DNA of 64,000 nt from Chitinophagaceae bacterium DXS (GTDB lineage: Bacteria > Bacteroidota > Bacteroidia > Chitinophagales > Chitinophagaceae), in assembly GCA_030345135.1 (NCBI GenBank), contig CP128386.1, positions 1,881,383 to 1,945,382 on the forward strand, given 5' to 3'. The notes under the pieces were generated by a model. That model saw only the letters and a program-made list of their open reading frames with translations, did no database searches and was not told where the DNA came from. Below, piece by piece: positions 52,069-60,000 of this stretch (within the stretch, counting starts at the first letter, position 1; every line of letters begins with the position of its first letter). Position numbers and translations under genes: made by a program.

Positions 52069-52234
52069 ACAAATTGTTGAAGGTTAATTAATTAATCAGT
52101 TGAAAAATAAGAAGAAAGCCTGCTAATTGCAAGTGTAATTATTAAACGGCAGAAGAATAAAATTGGGTTATCGCCCGGTTTAAGGTTGAAATAAACTAAC
52201 GAAGGTTAAACGGTTATTACAGGCTACGGGTTTG

Positions 52235-53341
52235 CTACTCTTCTATTTTAACGTAAGGATGATTGGGCACAGCGAGCTTAAATTGTGTACCTTCTCCATA
52301 AACCGAATGCACCGAAATTTCTCCGCCTATTCTTCCCAACGCTTCTTTTACGATATACAAACCAATGCCGAGCCCGGTTACATCGTTGGTACTGCGGAAG
52401 AACATTTTAAATATATTATTGAGGTACTGTTCAACAATGCCTATACCGTTATCCTCTATAAGAATGATGGCTTTCTTTTCATCAACCTTTACGTCTATTC
52501 TTACCCATTGTACATCTTCACTTGCCTTTTGATACTTAACAGCATTCGAGACAAGATTATTGAATATAACTGAAAGCCTGAAAGCATCCCCCCTGAACTT
52601 TGATTCCTGATCAACATTAATATTAAACTGAATGTTGCGGTTCTGCATGCTGCAGATCTCCACTATTTCATTCAGCATAACTTTAAAGTCAATGTCCTCA
52701 TATTCATCTTCAACACGTATACTTTTATAGTACTCAATGATCTTCTGAATAAACCCGTCCATTCTCTTTACACAGGTTTCAATCATATTAAGATACCCGT
52801 TAGGGTCCTGCACACTGTTTTCCATGTGGGCGAGATTTAAAATGCCCATAATGGAAGCCAACGGGGATCGAAGGTCGTGAGATGTACTGTAAACAAACCT
52901 GTTCAGCTCATCATTTGTCTTTTCAAGTTCGGTGATCTTATCTTTCAATTGCCGGCGTGTGATAAAAATTTCATATGCATTCTGTATCGCATTCTTTAAC
53001 TCCAGTTCATCCCATGGCTTTTTAATGTACCTGTAAATCTCACCTTTGTTAATCGCGTCAACAATTGCTTCTGCGTCGGTATAGCCTGTAAGCAACATCC
53101 TTATTGGTCCCGGAAATGCTTTACGAACTATCTGAAAAAATTCAACACCGGTAGACTGTGGCATCCGCTGGTCGCATATCACCACATGTACATCCGTATC
53201 ATTTAAAATGCGTAATCCGTCAGCGGCGGAGTTCGCCGTATATACTTCAAATATTCTTCTGAAACTGGCCTGGAAAGCAAGCAGGTTGTTGCTTTCATCA
53301 TCCACATACAGGACTTTAATCTTTTTTTCGGAATTGTTCAT
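52235..53341 (-). CDS. Hybrid response regulator-histidine kinase (receiver at N-terminus)
   Basis: A 368-aa soluble protein. A receiver domain (about residues 8-125) has phosphoacceptor D57 in VICDQRMPQSTGVEFF and the lysine in YIKKPWDELEL. A short coiled coil leads to the HisKA box VYSTSHDLRSPLASIMG with H155 and an ATP-binding domain (SVIFNNLVSNAVKYQKA, IEDNGIGIVEQY, GLGIGLYIVKEALGRIGG). It is the last gene of a four-gene operon, 15 bp after the DISM kinase. Its receiver is closely related to the stand-alone receiver at 57,453. A receiver upstream of its own kinase suggests that phosphate input controls kinase output. Confidence 0.93.
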   Translation of the reverse strand: MNNSEKKIKVLYVDDESNNLLAFQASFRRIFEVYTANSAADGLRILNDTDVHVVICDQRMPQSTGVEFFQIVRKAFPGPIRMLLTGYTDAEAIVDAINKGEIYRYIKKPWDELELKNAIQNAYEIFITRRQLKDKITELEKTNDELNRFVYSTSHDLRSPLASIMGILNLAHMENSVQDPNGYLNMIETCVKRMDGFIQKIIEYYKSIRVEDEYEDIDFKVMLNEIVEICSMQNRNIQFNINVDQESKFRGDAFRLSVIFNNLVSNAVKYQKASEDVQWVRIDVKVDEKKAIILIEDNGIGIVEQYLNNIFKMFFRSTNDVTGLGIGLYIVKEALGRIGGEISVHSVYGEGTQFKLAVPNHPYVKIEE

Positions 53342-53356
53342 GCGGTTACTGGTTTT

Positions 53357-55504
53357 TTAGGTTAGGGTATGAGGGAGAGTTAACACAAATTCTGCCCCGT
53401 TACCCGGACTGGATATAATGTCTATTTTACCATGATGGTTGTTAATTATTTTGAACACAATGGCCATTCCCAACCCCGTTCCTTCACCAACATCCTTTGT
53501 TGTAAAGAACGGCTCATAAATTTTCTGTTTCACCTCTTCAGTCATACCTATACCACTATCTTTTATCGAGATCTGTATTTTTTCATCCTCTGTATCCCGC
53601 GTGCTGATCGTGATACATTCACTATCGCCCATCGGCTTTTTGGCCATGATAGCTTGTATACCGTTGTTGATAATGTTCATAAACACCTGGTTCAGCTTTC
53701 CGGGATAACAATCAATCTCTCCGTTGGCTTTAAAGTCTTTTTTAATGGCAATGTTGTAGGGAGTGCTATTTTTCAGCAACACCAGCGTGGAGTCAATACC
53801 CTCATGCACATTTACTGTCTTCATTTCGCTTTCATCAAGCCTGCTGAAAGTTCTTAAACCACGAACTATTTCAGCTGTTCTATCCGCACCTTCTTCTATT
53901 CCTTTTATAAGGCTTTTTATTTCACTCTTCACAAAAGGCACGTCGATCTGTTGCTGTAAGCTGTTTATTTTCTTCAGATGGGGTCTAACATCATCGCCGT
54001 TTACTTCATGCAGCTTGTTATACTCGTCAATTATATCGAAAAGATCATTTATATCCAGTTGCAGCGGCTTGATATTCGATTTAACAAAATTGATCGGATT
54101 GTTAATTTCATGCGCAATACCGGCAGTAAGCTGACCGAGAGAGGCCATCTTCTCCGCTTCAACGAGTTGCGTTTGTGCATCCTTCAACTCCGTAAGCGCA
54201 CTATTAAGCTGATTGTTTGAGTTTTGTAACTCGTCTGTTCGCTCTGCTACTTTTCTTTCCAGGATAACGTTTTGCTCTCTCACAAGACCTTCATTCTCCT
54301 GCGATACCCTAAGCGCTTCAGCCTGCGATAATTCTTTTTCTTTCTGTAAGATGTTGATCTTATCGGCCAATGCAAATGACAGCAAGGTTACCTCAAGTGC
54401 TGAACCTATCAACAACAACGAATTAGTGAAAAGGTTGTATTGCACTATATCCAGATCTTTTAACACAAAGAAAATTACACTAAGCAGGAAGAAAGACCAG
54501 GCTACTATAAAGAACCTCGCCGCACGGTTGCCCTTTAACGAAAGTCTGAAGCCCGCAATCCAGATGGAGATACAGCCAACAAAAGCCACTACGTCAATGA
54601 TAATGTAGCCGATGTTATATAAACCAAACATCGTAAGTGCAAGACTTATGCAGTAAGAAAAAATAAACAGTTGCAATATCTTATCAAAAACGGGTATGTT
54701 GTGAGATGTTTGCAAAAATACCCTTAAGAAAAGAGCTACTGAAATACCGGACAGGGCACCGGACCAGTTAAGGCTCTGGCTGATGATGTAATTGTTCTCC
54801 CCCCATACAAAACGGTAACCGTAACCATAAATGCAGAATTGCGCAAGGCCCACACAAAAGATATACATTACATAGTAGAGATAGTTGATATCCCTTACGG
54901 TAAAGTATACAAATATGTTGTAGAAGAACATTACAAGTATTATCCCGATGTAGATGCCGAAAAGGAAGTCATCCCGGCCAAGATCTGCCTGAACATTTTC
55001 GTGAGAACCTACATAGGTAGGTATGATTATTTGACCATGACTTTTTATTTTCAGATAAAAAGTTTTGGTAGTGTTTTTAGGCACTTTTACAAAGAATGTA
55101 GGGTTTTGGTTGTTATAGGTTTGTTTGCTTATCAAAACCTGGTTTCCGGAATGAATCGCTTTTGTGATAGAATCGTCCTGGTAATAGAGATCTACATAAT
55201 TCAGCTGGGAATTATGCACATAAATCATCAGTTCCGATTTTGAAGTAGTATTGGTTACTGAAAATTTCAACCAGAAAGCCGAGTTTGAAATTCCTTTATT
55301 GGGAACGCGTCCTTCAACCGGGGTCCAATTATTGGAATTCATCACATAGTTAAAACCGGCTGTATCCGCTTTATCTTCAAACAAAGAAATGTGTTGGCTA
55401 TTGATCAAAACCGTGCTTTTCTCATTCAGAGAAAGTGCATCGGGGGCTGCGTGCAGAAGTATGGTGAAAAGCTGTAAAACAATTAAGCTGACAAATTTCT
55501 TCAT
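53357..55504 (-). CDS. 7TMR-DISM transmembrane sensor histidine kinase
   Basis: A 715-aa membrane sensor kinase. After a signal peptide (about 1-20) comes a periplasmic DISMED2 beta-sandwich (about 28-170; NSAFWLKFSVTN and FYLKIKSHG), the ligand-binding part related to carbohydrate-binding folds. Seven membrane helices occupy about 180-380, followed by a long coiled coil (about 385-450), the phosphoacceptor box GQLTAGIAHEINNPINFVKS with H465, and an ATP-binding domain (NQVFMNIINNGIQAIM, SGIGMTEEVKQ, EGTGLGMAIV). The gene starts within the last 4 bp of the acyltransferase gene, so the two are translationally coupled. Confidence 0.93.
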   Translation of the reverse strand: MKKFVSLIVLQLFTILLHAAPDALSLNEKSTVLINSQHISLFEDKADTAGFNYVMNSNNWTPVEGRVPNKGISNSAFWLKFSVTNTTSKSELMIYVHNSQLNYVDLYYQDDSITKAIHSGNQVLISKQTYNNQNPTFFVKVPKNTTKTFYLKIKSHGQIIIPTYVGSHENVQADLGRDDFLFGIYIGIILVMFFYNIFVYFTVRDINYLYYVMYIFCVGLAQFCIYGYGYRFVWGENNYIISQSLNWSGALSGISVALFLRVFLQTSHNIPVFDKILQLFIFSYCISLALTMFGLYNIGYIIIDVVAFVGCISIWIAGFRLSLKGNRAARFFIVAWSFFLLSVIFFVLKDLDIVQYNLFTNSLLLIGSALEVTLLSFALADKINILQKEKELSQAEALRVSQENEGLVREQNVILERKVAERTDELQNSNNQLNSALTELKDAQTQLVEAEKMASLGQLTAGIAHEINNPINFVKSNIKPLQLDINDLFDIIDEYNKLHEVNGDDVRPHLKKINSLQQQIDVPFVKSEIKSLIKGIEEGADRTAEIVRGLRTFSRLDESEMKTVNVHEGIDSTLVLLKNSTPYNIAIKKDFKANGEIDCYPGKLNQVFMNIINNGIQAIMAKKPMGDSECITISTRDTEDEKIQISIKDSGIGMTEEVKQKIYEPFFTTKDVGEGTGLGMAIVFKIINNHHGKIDIISSPGNGAEFVLTLPHTLT

Positions 55505-56262
55505 GTTGTAGCAAAATGGGATTCTAACGGCAAGTTAAGTACACTTGCCGAATTTACGCGCAAATCATAATTTACAATGATTTCGCCTTTGGGTCCTTTT
55601 TCAATGGCTGTCTGAACGGGTCGGTTTCTCATATCGAGTATTCTTTCCCTGTCTTCTTCATTTGCACCTTCTAAATCTGCCGGATCTTCAATTATCAGCG
55701 CGGTCGCAAGCAAATCTTCTTTTGGATAATAGAAAGTACCATTTATTCCAAGTTTTTTTATGATGCGAAAACCAACACGCATACAGTTTTTATAAGTGGC
55801 TTGTGAGGCAAATGCAAACAAACTTCCCAATCTTAACTGTTCAATAATTGCGACTCCCACTCTTCCAAGAAAAATACTTCCAATGCCAAATCCTGCCACC
55901 TCACGGGAGTTCCACAATCCACAGAACTCGGCAGTGCGGCCAGGTATCTTAGCCTTTACGTAGTCAAAAATAGATGTATCAAGATCATCGATGGCAGTCT
56001 CGATAGGTAACGGCAACTGGCCACTCGCAATTTGAATGCGGGCGCCACCCATTACTTTTCCAAGCTCTGCAGACTCCACCATTACGATAAAAGTATAAGG
56101 TTCATTCATCCAGTCAAGGCTGGCAGATGTTACCTGTGTAACGCCGTATGCTTCCAGGATTTTACGGTGCCCCTGAATATACCTCATGGTGTCATCCGGA
56201 TTTTCATCAGCTCTGAATATCCGGATATCTACAGTCATTCTGCTATCCTTGTCCTGCACCAT
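55501..56262 (-). CDS. LuxI/GNAT-like N-acyltransferase
   Basis: A 253-aa protein of the GNAT fold resembling acyl-homoserine-lactone and N-acyl-amino-acid synthases. Seen are the early strand VDIRIFRADENP, VMGGARIQIASG (the LuxI-type GGxR strand, about 71-78), the EFCGLWNSREVAGFGIGSIF block (about 112-131; conserved E and glycine-rich acyl-CoA/ACP loop), and LFAFASQATYKNCMRVGFRI. The C-terminal 60 residues are extra. Substrates are unknown. It follows the E1-like gene by 10 bp and overlaps the kinase by 4 bp. A second start (MTVDIRIF, 56238) is possible. Confidence 0.78.
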   Translation of the reverse strand: MVQDKDSRMTVDIRIFRADENPDDTMRYIQGHRKILEAYGVTQVTSASLDWMNEPYTFIVMVESAELGKVMGGARIQIASGQLPLPIETAIDDLDTSIFDYVKAKIPGRTAEFCGLWNSREVAGFGIGSIFLGRVGVAIIEQLRLGSLFAFASQATYKNCMRVGFRIIKKLGINGTFYYPKEDLLATALIIEDPADLEGANEEDRERILDMRNRPVQTAIEKGPKGEIIVNYDLRVNSASVLNLPLESHFATT

Positions 56263-56272
56263 TTCTTGTATA

Positions 56273-57340
56273 TTACTGTTTGTTTGTCACGATATCATCC
56301 ACGTCAATGTAAAACCTACCTGAAGGAACATCTTCTCCCAAACTGATCTTCCTGCATACGTGGGCTGCGTTAGCGCCGCCAGCCAAAACAGAGGAAGCCA
56401 ATTGAGGCCATGTTGAAATTGTTTTTCCAATTTCGCCCAGCGATTTTTTCAACCCTTGAGATATTTGCTCTACGCCAACGATAGCAGCCGTGAGCTGAAA
56501 TCTTTCATGCGGTTGTAAATTCTCCAGGTTAGTTAGGGATTCTTCAGGAATTCTGCCATGGAACAGGGCACGGTCTGGTTGCAGATCAAAGCGTTCTATA
56601 TCCAGCATGCCACGATCACTGGTATCCATAATTACAGGAATACCATGCTTTCGTGCAAAGAAACGTAAAGATATTTTCATTTCAAGGCTGTCGCACTCAT
56701 CAATTATCACATCGAGCTTGCCATTTTTCAAAAAGAACTCTTCAATATTGTCGATCGTTAAGCCTTCTTCAAATGTCGTTACGTTGAGAAAAGGATCTAT
56801 TTCAGCTATTTCCCGTGCTACTATGTTTACCTTCAATTCCCCGATGTTATGAACGCCTGCGCGTATCCTGTTCAGGTTGCTTAGATCAAGCGTATCAAAG
56901 TCTGCAATGCGCAGTTCACCAAAACTCCTTTCCATCGCCAGCGTAAGTGCAACCGATTGCCCTACTGACATTCCAACTACACCTATCTTTTTGCCGGAAA
57001 GATTTTCCCTGTCCTCATCCGTTATTTTGTATTTATTGCGATTTGTTCTCAGTATAGAAAATTCCTGTTCGTCCAGCAAATGAACCATTCGTTCAGACCA
57101 GGGATAATAGACCCACACGCCATAATCCTTTTCCTCTAGTCCTGCAAGCTCGTTGCTAACCAGTTGGTCAATATCACCGGGTGACAGTTTTTGAGAGGGA
57201 TTGGCAGTTTTAACAAACTCTTTCAGTTGAGACCGGATGCCGTCGAATATTTTAATGTAAGGTTTCTCCCGTAAAAGCAGCTCATATTGTTCATCTTCAT
57301 TACTTTTCCTTCTTCTGTAAAAAACTGGTAAAATTTGCAC
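56273..57340 (-). CDS. E1-like (ThiF/MoeB-type) adenylating enzyme
   Basis: A 355-aa protein with an E1/ThiF nucleotide-binding domain at about residues 115-255. The glycine loop is GVVGMSVGQS (a variant of GxGGxGS), then RIADFDTLDLSNLNRIRAG (the DxD and SNLNR ATP-binding marks), LKVNIVAREIAEIDPF and VIIDECDSLEMKI. The zinc CxxC pairs of ThiF/MoeB are absent. The N-terminal 110 residues and the C-terminal 100 are outside the core. The arrangement resembles the ThiF part of Rv1355c-like proteins, which carry a nitroreductase domain that is missing here. Start codon is GTG. First gene of the signalling operon; substrate unknown. Confidence 0.82.
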   Translation of the reverse strand: MQILPVFYRRRKSNEDEQYELLLREKPYIKIFDGIRSQLKEFVKTANPSQKLSPGDIDQLVSNELAGLEEKDYGVWVYYPWSERMVHLLDEQEFSILRTNRNKYKITDEDRENLSGKKIGVVGMSVGQSVALTLAMERSFGELRIADFDTLDLSNLNRIRAGVHNIGELKVNIVAREIAEIDPFLNVTTFEEGLTIDNIEEFFLKNGKLDVIIDECDSLEMKISLRFFARKHGIPVIMDTSDRGMLDIERFDLQPDRALFHGRIPEESLTNLENLQPHERFQLTAAIVGVEQISQGLKKSLGEIGKTISTWPQLASSVLAGGANAAHVCRKISLGEDVPSGRFYIDVDDIVTNKQ

Positions 57341-57364
57341 GGATAGTAGTAATTTTGTGGTATA

Positions 57365-57372
57365 TATATTTG
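57365..57372 (+). promoter_or_regulatory. Candidate -7 element TATATTTG for the receiver gene
   Basis: TATATTTG fits the TAnnTTTG consensus. Predicted start near 57379 and a leader of about 74 nt. No -33 TTTG at the standard spacing is seen (nearest is 27 bp away). Confidence 0.5.
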
Positions 57373-57400
57373 TGAAAATAAGATATAATTAATTAGCGAA

Positions 57401-57434
57401 CAAATATAACCAGCATTCAAAAATCCTTTTCAAA
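57401..57434 (-). promoter_or_regulatory. Candidate promoter of the E1-acyltransferase-kinase operon
   Basis: On the minus strand, TTTG (57434-57431) and TATATTTG (57408-57401) are separated by 22 bp, within the range known for Bacteroidota promoters. Transcription would start near 57394 and give a leader of about 54 nt. Its -7 word is identical to that of the divergent receiver gene 29 bp away. Confidence 0.6.
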
Positions 57435-57452
57435 AAATAGGCTCCAGACAGA

Positions 57453-57908
57453 ATGATAACAGTTTTATATATTGATGATGAGCCGCATAATTTAATAGCA
57501 TTCAAAGCAGCATTTAGAAGAACTTTTCGCGTTTTTACTGCAGAATCTGCAGAAGAGGCGAGAAAAATATTAGAGGCTGAGGGGGAGATACATGTTATTT
57601 TGAGCGATCAACGCATGCCCAAAATGACAGGTATAGAATTTTTTGAATCTATTATTAGTCGCTATCCAGATCCTATCAGAATCCTCATCACAGGCTACAC
57701 TGATATTAACGCAGTGATTGATGCCATTAACCGTGGCCAGGTATATAAGTATCTGACCAAACCATGGAACGAAGATGACATCCGTAACTATGTTGAAAAA
57801 GCCTACGAAGTTTACAGGCTTCGAAAAGAAAATATTGAACTTACCGACCAGTTACTGGACGCTAATAAAAAGCTGGAATTTCTTGCCCGCCAAAATTTAT
57901 TGTCATAA
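57453..57908 (+). CDS. Stand-alone response regulator receiver protein
   Basis: A 151-aa protein: one receiver domain plus a helical tail. The phosphoacceptor is D52 in VILSDQRMPKMTGIEFFES, the acidic pair IDDE lies at 7-10, and the lysine is K103 in YLTKPWNEDDI. The motif set DQRMP, GYTD, DAINRG and KPW is shared almost word for word with the receiver of the hybrid kinase (52,235), so the two derive from a common ancestor. The C-terminal 30 residues (RLRKENIELTDQLLDANKKL) are coiled-coil-like and there is no DNA-binding domain. It probably relays phosphate or binds a partner. Confidence 0.92.
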   Translation: MITVLYIDDEPHNLIAFKAAFRRTFRVFTAESAEEARKILEAEGEIHVILSDQRMPKMTGIEFFESIISRYPDPIRILITGYTDINAVIDAINRGQVYKYLTKPWNEDDIRNYVEKAYEVYRLRKENIELTDQLLDANKKLEFLARQNLLS

Positions 57909-58003
57909 CCTTTATTATACTGCAGCCTTGTCATAGAGGTAATATTTTTGTCATATTCACGGAGGTGGATAAGTCATTTAATCAGTATATACCGATTTGG
58001 AGT

Positions 58004-58011
58004 TATTTTTG
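58004..58011 (+). promoter_or_regulatory. Candidate -7 element TATTTTTG of trxA
   Basis: TATTTTTG fits TAnnTTTG and lies 31 bp before the trxA start codon. No convincing -33 TTTG at the usual distance is seen. Confidence 0.45.
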
Positions 58012-58042
58012 ACCACTAATTAATAATTAAAACAAACATATT

Positions 58043-58360
58043 ATGGCTTTAGAATTAACAGATGCCAACTTTCAAAATACAGTGATTGAAAGCGATAAAT
58101 TAACAGTAGTGGATTTTTGGGCTGAGTGGTGTGGACCTTGCCGTGCAATAGGTCCGGTTATCGAGGATTTAGCAAAAGAATACGATGGTAAGATAAACGT
58201 TGGTAAAGTAAATGTTGACCATAATCCAAACCTGAGTTTAAATTATGGTATTACATCTATTCCTGCCATTTTATTCATAAAAGGTGGCCAGGTAGTTGAC
58301 AAACAAATAGGTGCTGTTCCTAAGTCAATGCTTGAGAAGAAAATTCAGGCTCACCTGTAA
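58043..58360 (+). CDS. trxA: Thioredoxin
   Basis: A 105-aa thioredoxin with the active site WAEWCGPCRAIGPVI, the cis-proline in GITSIPAILFIKGG and the buried aspartate at VVDFWAEWC. It reduces protein disulfides in the cytoplasm; there is no signal peptide. It is monocistronic and closed by a strong terminator 20 bp downstream. No special link with the neighbouring kinase operon is evident. Confidence 0.97.
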   Translation: MALELTDANFQNTVIESDKLTVVDFWAEWCGPCRAIGPVIEDLAKEYDGKINVGKVNVDHNPNLSLNYGITSIPAILFIKGGQVVDKQIGAVPKSMLEKKIQAHL

Positions 58361-58382
58361 GATATTCAGTGGGTTAGTTACA

Positions 58383-58408
58383 GGCTCCGTTAAACGGAGC
58401 CTTTTTTT
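58383..58408 (+). terminator. Intrinsic terminator of trxA
   Basis: GGCTCCGT (58383-58390), a 3-nt loop, ACGGAGCC (58394-58401) and then seven T. A strong GC-rich hairpin at the classic distance after the stop codon. Confidence 0.92.
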
Positions 58409-58638
58409 GTGCATGTACTTTACCACTGAATCACTTTTTAACCACAGAGGTAATGGAGTTGTTTTCACAGAGGACGCAGGTTTACATTCCCCGCCGGACA
58501 CATTTGGTTTGCCCCCATTTTCAATTGTCCCCGCCTGAATGACGTCAGTCGGGCAGGAATTTTCAATTTTCAATTGAAAAAAGCCTTCCTTGCAATAGTG
58601 TCTATCGCTTACTTTTACTATCACAACCACCACTAAAC
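58409..58638. repeat. Dispersed repeat words before the amidotransferase gene
   Basis: AACCACAGAGGTAATGGAG (about 58440) is a single drifted word of the ~83-bp family. CCCCGCCTGAATGACGTCAG and TCGGGCAGG (about 58529-58557) are the relatives of 9938-9967. TTTTCAATTTTCAATTGAAA (about 58559-58578) is the AATTG word seen near nuoG. No gene in the gap. Confidence 0.75.
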
Positions 58639-59322
58639 ATGCATATCCACTACATTCAACATGCACCTTTTGAAGGACTTGGTTTTATAGAGGAATGGCT
58701 TCAACACAAGGGCCATACCGTTAGTTCCACACAAGTCTGGGAAAGCCAGGATTTTCCATCGCTCAATTCAATTGACGGCCTTATTTTGATGGGAGGCCCG
58801 ATGAGCGTGAATGATGAGCATCATCTTGCCTGGCTAAGTACCGAAAAAAAGTTTCTTACAGATTGCATAGATGCCGGAAAGAACATATTGGGTATTTGCC
58901 TGGGTGCCCAACTTATTGCCAGTTGTCTTGGCGCACCAATTTCAAAAAGTACGTTCACGGAAATCGGCTGGTTCGATATAACTATAGAATCTTCTCTCGG
59001 CAGATGGATGAATGCCCCTGCACCACATAAATTAAAGGTTTTTCACTGGCATGGCGAGACATTCGAAATTCCGGAAGATGCGATACTTCATGCTTCATCT
59101 GATGGCTGCAGCAACCAGCTTTTTACTTATGGAGAAAATATCGCGGGACTGCAATTTCATCCTGAAATGACTACAAGAGATATCGCAACCATGTTTGAAT
59201 TTGGAGAAGATGAAATCGTTGAAGGAAGATACATTCAGCAGGTTAATGAAATAACGCAAATACCCGGAAACTATGAAGCCTGCCATGCGTTTTTAAGTGC
59301 GATATTGCAGAAACTGTTCTGA
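58639..59322 (+). CDS. Class I glutamine amidotransferase-like protein
   Basis: A 227-aa protein with a complete class I amidotransferase triad: nucleophile C87 in GICLGAQL, and H174 and E176 in LQFHPEMT. It opens with DGLILMGGPMSVND, the usual loop region. Such stand-alone domains are related to GMP synthase amidotransferase subunits and to gamma-glutamyl hydrolases of unknown acceptor. No synthetase partner is encoded nearby, so it probably hydrolyses a gamma-glutamyl compound or serves an enzyme elsewhere. Confidence 0.9.
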   Translation: MHIHYIQHAPFEGLGFIEEWLQHKGHTVSSTQVWESQDFPSLNSIDGLILMGGPMSVNDEHHLAWLSTEKKFLTDCIDAGKNILGICLGAQLIASCLGAPISKSTFTEIGWFDITIESSLGRWMNAPAPHKLKVFHWHGETFEIPEDAILHASSDGCSNQLFTYGENIAGLQFHPEMTTRDIATMFEFGEDEIVEGRYIQQVNEITQIPGNYEACHAFLSAILQKLF

Positions 59323-59566
59323 AAAATGTACGATGTTAGATGTACGATGTAAGATGTATGCCGATGTCTAATGCCGGGTTTTCTGATGTCTGATCTTTTC
59401 CGGTGTAGCAGTTAAATTAAACACTGCACACATCCAACATTGTATAGCTACATTTTACATCGTACACCGTACATCTTACATTTCCTTATGCCTCATACCT
59501 CCTACCTGATCCCTGACGCACTGTATTCCAGGCTGATTGCTGACTGCTGATAGCTGATAGCTGCCC
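59323..59566. repeat. GTACGATGT fold-back element plus AGCTGATAG words
   Basis: The left arm ATGTACGATGTTAGATGTAC and ATGTAAGATG (about 59326-59359) is matched by the inverted right arm TTTTACATCGTACACCGTAC followed by ATCTTACAT (about 59451-59480), with about 90 bp between. It has the same ends as the elements at 27.1-27.4 kb but an unrelated centre. About 59530-59563 is an AGCTGATAGCTGATAGC word cluster. No gene. Confidence 0.85.
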
Positions 59567-59785
59567 TCACCACACAATCTCCCACTTTCCCTCTTTATCC
59601 TTTGCATAGGAAAGGCCGTTACTCATAACATGCACTTCACGACCGGATTTGTCTGTGATCATTTTTTGTTCATAAACCCGCACACCGTTATTTTCTCTTG
59701 TGAGATAATTGATCAATGCTGGCAAAGTGGGTGTAATATCATGCAGCCACTCTCCTTCACTTTCTTTTACAAATGCCTGGCTCAT
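59567..59785 (-). CDS. Small protein of unknown function
   Basis: A 72-aa soluble protein with the sequence features of a conserved short protein: an acidic N-terminal helix, a middle part with HDITPTLPALINYLTRE, and an ending with alternating strands (VHVMSNGLSYAKDKEGKWEI). I do not recognise the family. It sits alone between two repeat regions. The composition and the compact frame with ATG start make a real gene likely. Confidence 0.6.
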   Translation of the reverse strand: MSQAFVKESEGEWLHDITPTLPALINYLTRENNGVRVYEQKMITDKSGREVHVMSNGLSYAKDKEGKWEIVW

Positions 59786-60000
59786 AGCGGAAATTTTTGA
59801 AGAAGCTCAAAGCTTAAAGCCTAAACCTTAAAGAGAAAGCTTAGAGCTTAAAGCCTAAAGCTTAAAACTGGTTTAGTCTTCTAAAGATGTGATTCGTTAT
59901 ATAAATATATTGCATCTCCTGATCCTTTCCTTAATTTCAATAAACCGAAAACGTTCCAGGTCTGTCGACTCAATGCTTTAGGCTTTAGGCTTTGAGCTTA
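59786..60000. repeat. CTTAAAGCCTAAAG fold-back element
   Basis: The left arm AGCTCAAAGCTTAAAGCCTA, with further CTTAAAGCCTAAAGC words to about 59867, faces a right arm AATGCTTTAGGCTTTAGGCT TTGAGCTTA (about 59971-60000) that is its inverse. The right arm reaches the stop codon of the radical SAM gene at 60001. The centre (about 59870-59970) has no recognisable gene. Confidence 0.85.
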
